Assembly (NCBI GenBank): GCA_020047775.1
Contig: JAIFNK010000310.1
Location: forward strand, 1 to 7,076
Source of the DNA: Akkermansia sp.
GTDB taxonomy: Bacteria > Verrucomicrobiota > Verrucomicrobiia > Verrucomicrobiales > Akkermansiaceae
Length of the DNA: 7,076 nt
Direction of reading: 5' to 3'
Positions 5,500 to 7,076 of this stretch are shown here, piece after piece. Both the position numbers and the translations under genes were made by a program. Position 1 is the first letter of the stretch. Each line of letters starts with the position of its first letter. The notes under the pieces are model-generated. The model saw nothing but the letters and a program-made list of their open reading frames with translations. It was not told the origin of the DNA and made no database searches.

Positions 5500-7068
5500 A
5501 TGTTCTACCTCACCACCGCCATCGACTATACCAACAGCGCTCCCCACATCGGCCACGCCTATGAAAAGGTCCTTGCGGATGTGATCGCCCGTTATCGCCG
5601 GCTCCGTGGCGATGAGGTGTTTTTCCTGACCGGCGTCGATCAACACGGCCAGAAAGTCCAGCAAGCCGCGGAAAAGGAAGGCATTTCACCTGCGAAATTC
5701 GTCGAGCGCACGACTTACGGATTCTCCAAACTGTGGGACAAGCTCGGCGTGCAATACGATGGCTGGGCGCAGACGACCGACCCGCGCCACAAAGCCTGCG
5801 TCGCGGCGATCCTCACGGAACTCAAGGAACAAGGCCAACTCTACAAAAAAACCCATTCCGGATTTTACTCCATCCGGCAGGAACAGTTCCTCCAGGAACG
5901 GGATCGCGACGAGAGCGGCAACTTCGGACCGGTATGGGGCGAGGTGGTCGAGATCGAGGAGGAAAATTGGTATTTCAAACTCAGCCAACACACGGACTGG
6001 CTCAGGAATTTCCTCGAACACCATTCCGAAATCATCATCCCGGCATTCCGCAAGTCCGAGCTACTCAATGCGCTGGAGAAGAACACCGGCCTCGACCTCT
6101 GCATTTCCCGTCCCAAGGAGCGTCTGCAATGGGGGATCGAGTTCCCGTTCGATGAAAACTACGTCACCTACGTTTGGTTCGACGCACTCATCAACTACAT
6201 CTCATTCGCCGGCTACAAGGCAGCGCCGGATTCCGGACTCCCGGATTTCGAAAAAATCTGGTCGGACCGCCCGGTCCACATCATCGGCAAGGACATCCTC
6301 ATCCCCGCGCACGGGATCTACTGGCTCTGCATGCTCCACGCCATGGGCTTCACCGACGCCCAAATGCCGCGGCTGCTCGTCCATGGCTTCTGGAACGGCC
6401 TCGGCGGCGCCAAGATGTCCAAGTCCACCGGCAACGTCGTGGACCCGGATGAACTGGCGGAAAAATTCAGCGTGGAGGCCGTCCGCTATTACCTGATGCG
6501 CGACATCGTGACCGGCAGGGATTCCGACTACGACATGAACCGCCTCGTCATGCTCTTCAACACCGAGCTCGCCAACGAACTCGGCAACCTCTGCAACCGC
6601 GCGCTCAACATGAGCCAGCGCTTCACCGGCGGCGTCCTCAAGCACGGCGGCCCGCTCACCGGGGACGACACCGCGCTGCAAGCGTCCCTGGCGGAATCCA
6701 CCAGCTCCTATCAGACGGCGATGGATGACTTCGACATTTCAAAAGGCCTGGAAGCCCTCAACCGCCACATCGTCCACTGCAACCAGTATGCGGAACGCAC
6801 GAAGCCGTGGGAACTCAACAAGGACCCGGAGAACAAGGAGCGCCTCGCCACCGTGCTCTATCACCTCGCGGAGAGTGTCGCCCACGCGTCCGTCTTGCTT
6901 TCCCCCGTCCTGCCGGACGCCGCCGCCAAGCTCGCCGCGCAGCTCAACCTTCCCGCCCTCACCCACCTCAAGCTAACCGACCTCCACTGGGGTCTGCTCC
7001 CCGACGGGCACGTCATCGAAAAGCCCCAGCCGGTCTTCCCGAGAATCCTCGTCGAGCCCGCGCCGTGA
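5500..7068 (+). CDS. metG: Methionyl-tRNA synthetase (MetRS), short form without zinc-knuckle cysteines
   Basis: This cytosolic class I aminoacyl-tRNA synthetase charges tRNA-Met and initiator tRNA with methionine using ATP. It has 522 residues. The Rossmann fold opens at the N-terminus with HIGH at 16-19. FFLTGVDQHGQKVQ at 41-54 and VWFDALINYISFAGY at 225-239 are conserved MetRS segments, and KMSKS is intact at 305-309. The helical anticodon-binding domain follows, with NELGNLCNR and the TKPWELNKDP segment. The protein ends soon after this domain, so there is no C-terminal EMAP/Trbp111 tRNA-binding domain. The connective-peptide region (about 120-156) has no cysteine at all, so the usual zinc knuckle is absent. 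The ATG at 5500 is chosen because the conserved N-terminus (FYLTTAIDY) begins there. An in-frame GTG at 5422 would add 26 unrelated residues. The leader is pyrimidine-rich and has no Shine-Dalgarno sequence. Confidence 0.97.
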   Translation: MFYLTTAIDYTNSAPHIGHAYEKVLADVIARYRRLRGDEVFFLTGVDQHGQKVQQAAEKEGISPAKFVERTTYGFSKLWDKLGVQYDGWAQTTDPRHKACVAAILTELKEQGQLYKKTHSGFYSIRQEQFLQERDRDESGNFGPVWGEVVEIEEENWYFKLSQHTDWLRNFLEHHSEIIIPAFRKSELLNALEKNTGLDLCISRPKERLQWGIEFPFDENYVTYVWFDALINYISFAGYKAAPDSGLPDFEKIWSDRPVHIIGKDILIPAHGIYWLCMLHAMGFTDAQMPRLLVHGFWNGLGGAKMSKSTGNVVDPDELAEKFSVEAVRYYLMRDIVTGRDSDYDMNRLVMLFNTELANELGNLCNRALNMSQRFTGGVLKHGGPLTGDDTALQASLAESTSSYQTAMDDFDISKGLEALNRHIVHCNQYAERTKPWELNKDPENKERLATVLYHLAESVAHASVLLSPVLPDAAAKLAAQLNLPALTHLKLTDLHWGLLPDGHVIEKPQPVFPRILVEPAP

Positions 7069-7076
7069 GCCCGCTG

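Noticed and set aside
5274..5564. A 96-residue plus-strand frame spanning the repeat cluster, containing the peptide GAPGGHALP twice
   Set aside because: The repeated peptide is only the translation of the 39-bp-period DNA repeats. The frame then overlaps the start of metG out of frame, and the rest has no domain or plausible leader.

Overview
The window looks like chromosomal DNA from a GC-rich Gram-negative bacterium, most likely Verrucomicrobiota (Verrucomicrobiaceae/Luteolibacter-like). This placement is an inference. It rests on the character of the methionyl-tRNA synthetase (N-terminus MFYLTTAIDYTNSAPHIGH, no zinc cysteines), start codons preceded by pyrimidine-rich leaders instead of Shine-Dalgarno sequences, and GC-rich intergenic repeats. 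An outer-membrane efflux channel and a SurA/PpiD-type periplasmic chaperone show that the cell has a double envelope.

Layout: (1) bases 1-1049, plus strand, are the 3' three-quarters of a NodT/OprM-type outer membrane efflux channel whose start lies off the left edge. (2) Bases 1080-2945, minus strand, convergent with it and 30 bp away, hold one long gene fusing a roughly 12-helix membrane domain resembling sodium:solute symporters (SSS) to a cytosolic hotdog thioesterase-like domain. (3) Bases 2946-3166 are a divergent intergenic region. (4) Bases 3167-4834, plus strand, encode a membrane-anchored SurA_N/PpiD-like chaperone. It is followed after 40 bp by (5) a 112-residue TPR protein at 4875-5213. 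(6) Bases 5214-5499 are a non-coding gap holding two near-identical 28-bp direct repeats, a diverged inverted relative and a small hairpin. (7) Bases 5500-7068, plus strand, encode methionyl-tRNA synthetase (metG). The last 8 bases carry nothing that can be called.

The chaperone and TPR genes probably form a short transcription unit, and metG may be read from it or from its own promoter beyond the repeats. The efflux channel belongs to a different unit, probably with RND pump genes to the left. The most unusual item is the transporter-thioesterase fusion, which may couple sensing or uptake of a small molecule (perhaps an organic acid) to acyl-thioester hydrolysis at the membrane. That function is a hypothesis only. 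The next most notable items are the intergenic repeat cluster and the shared pyrimidine-rich leaders of the plus-strand genes.
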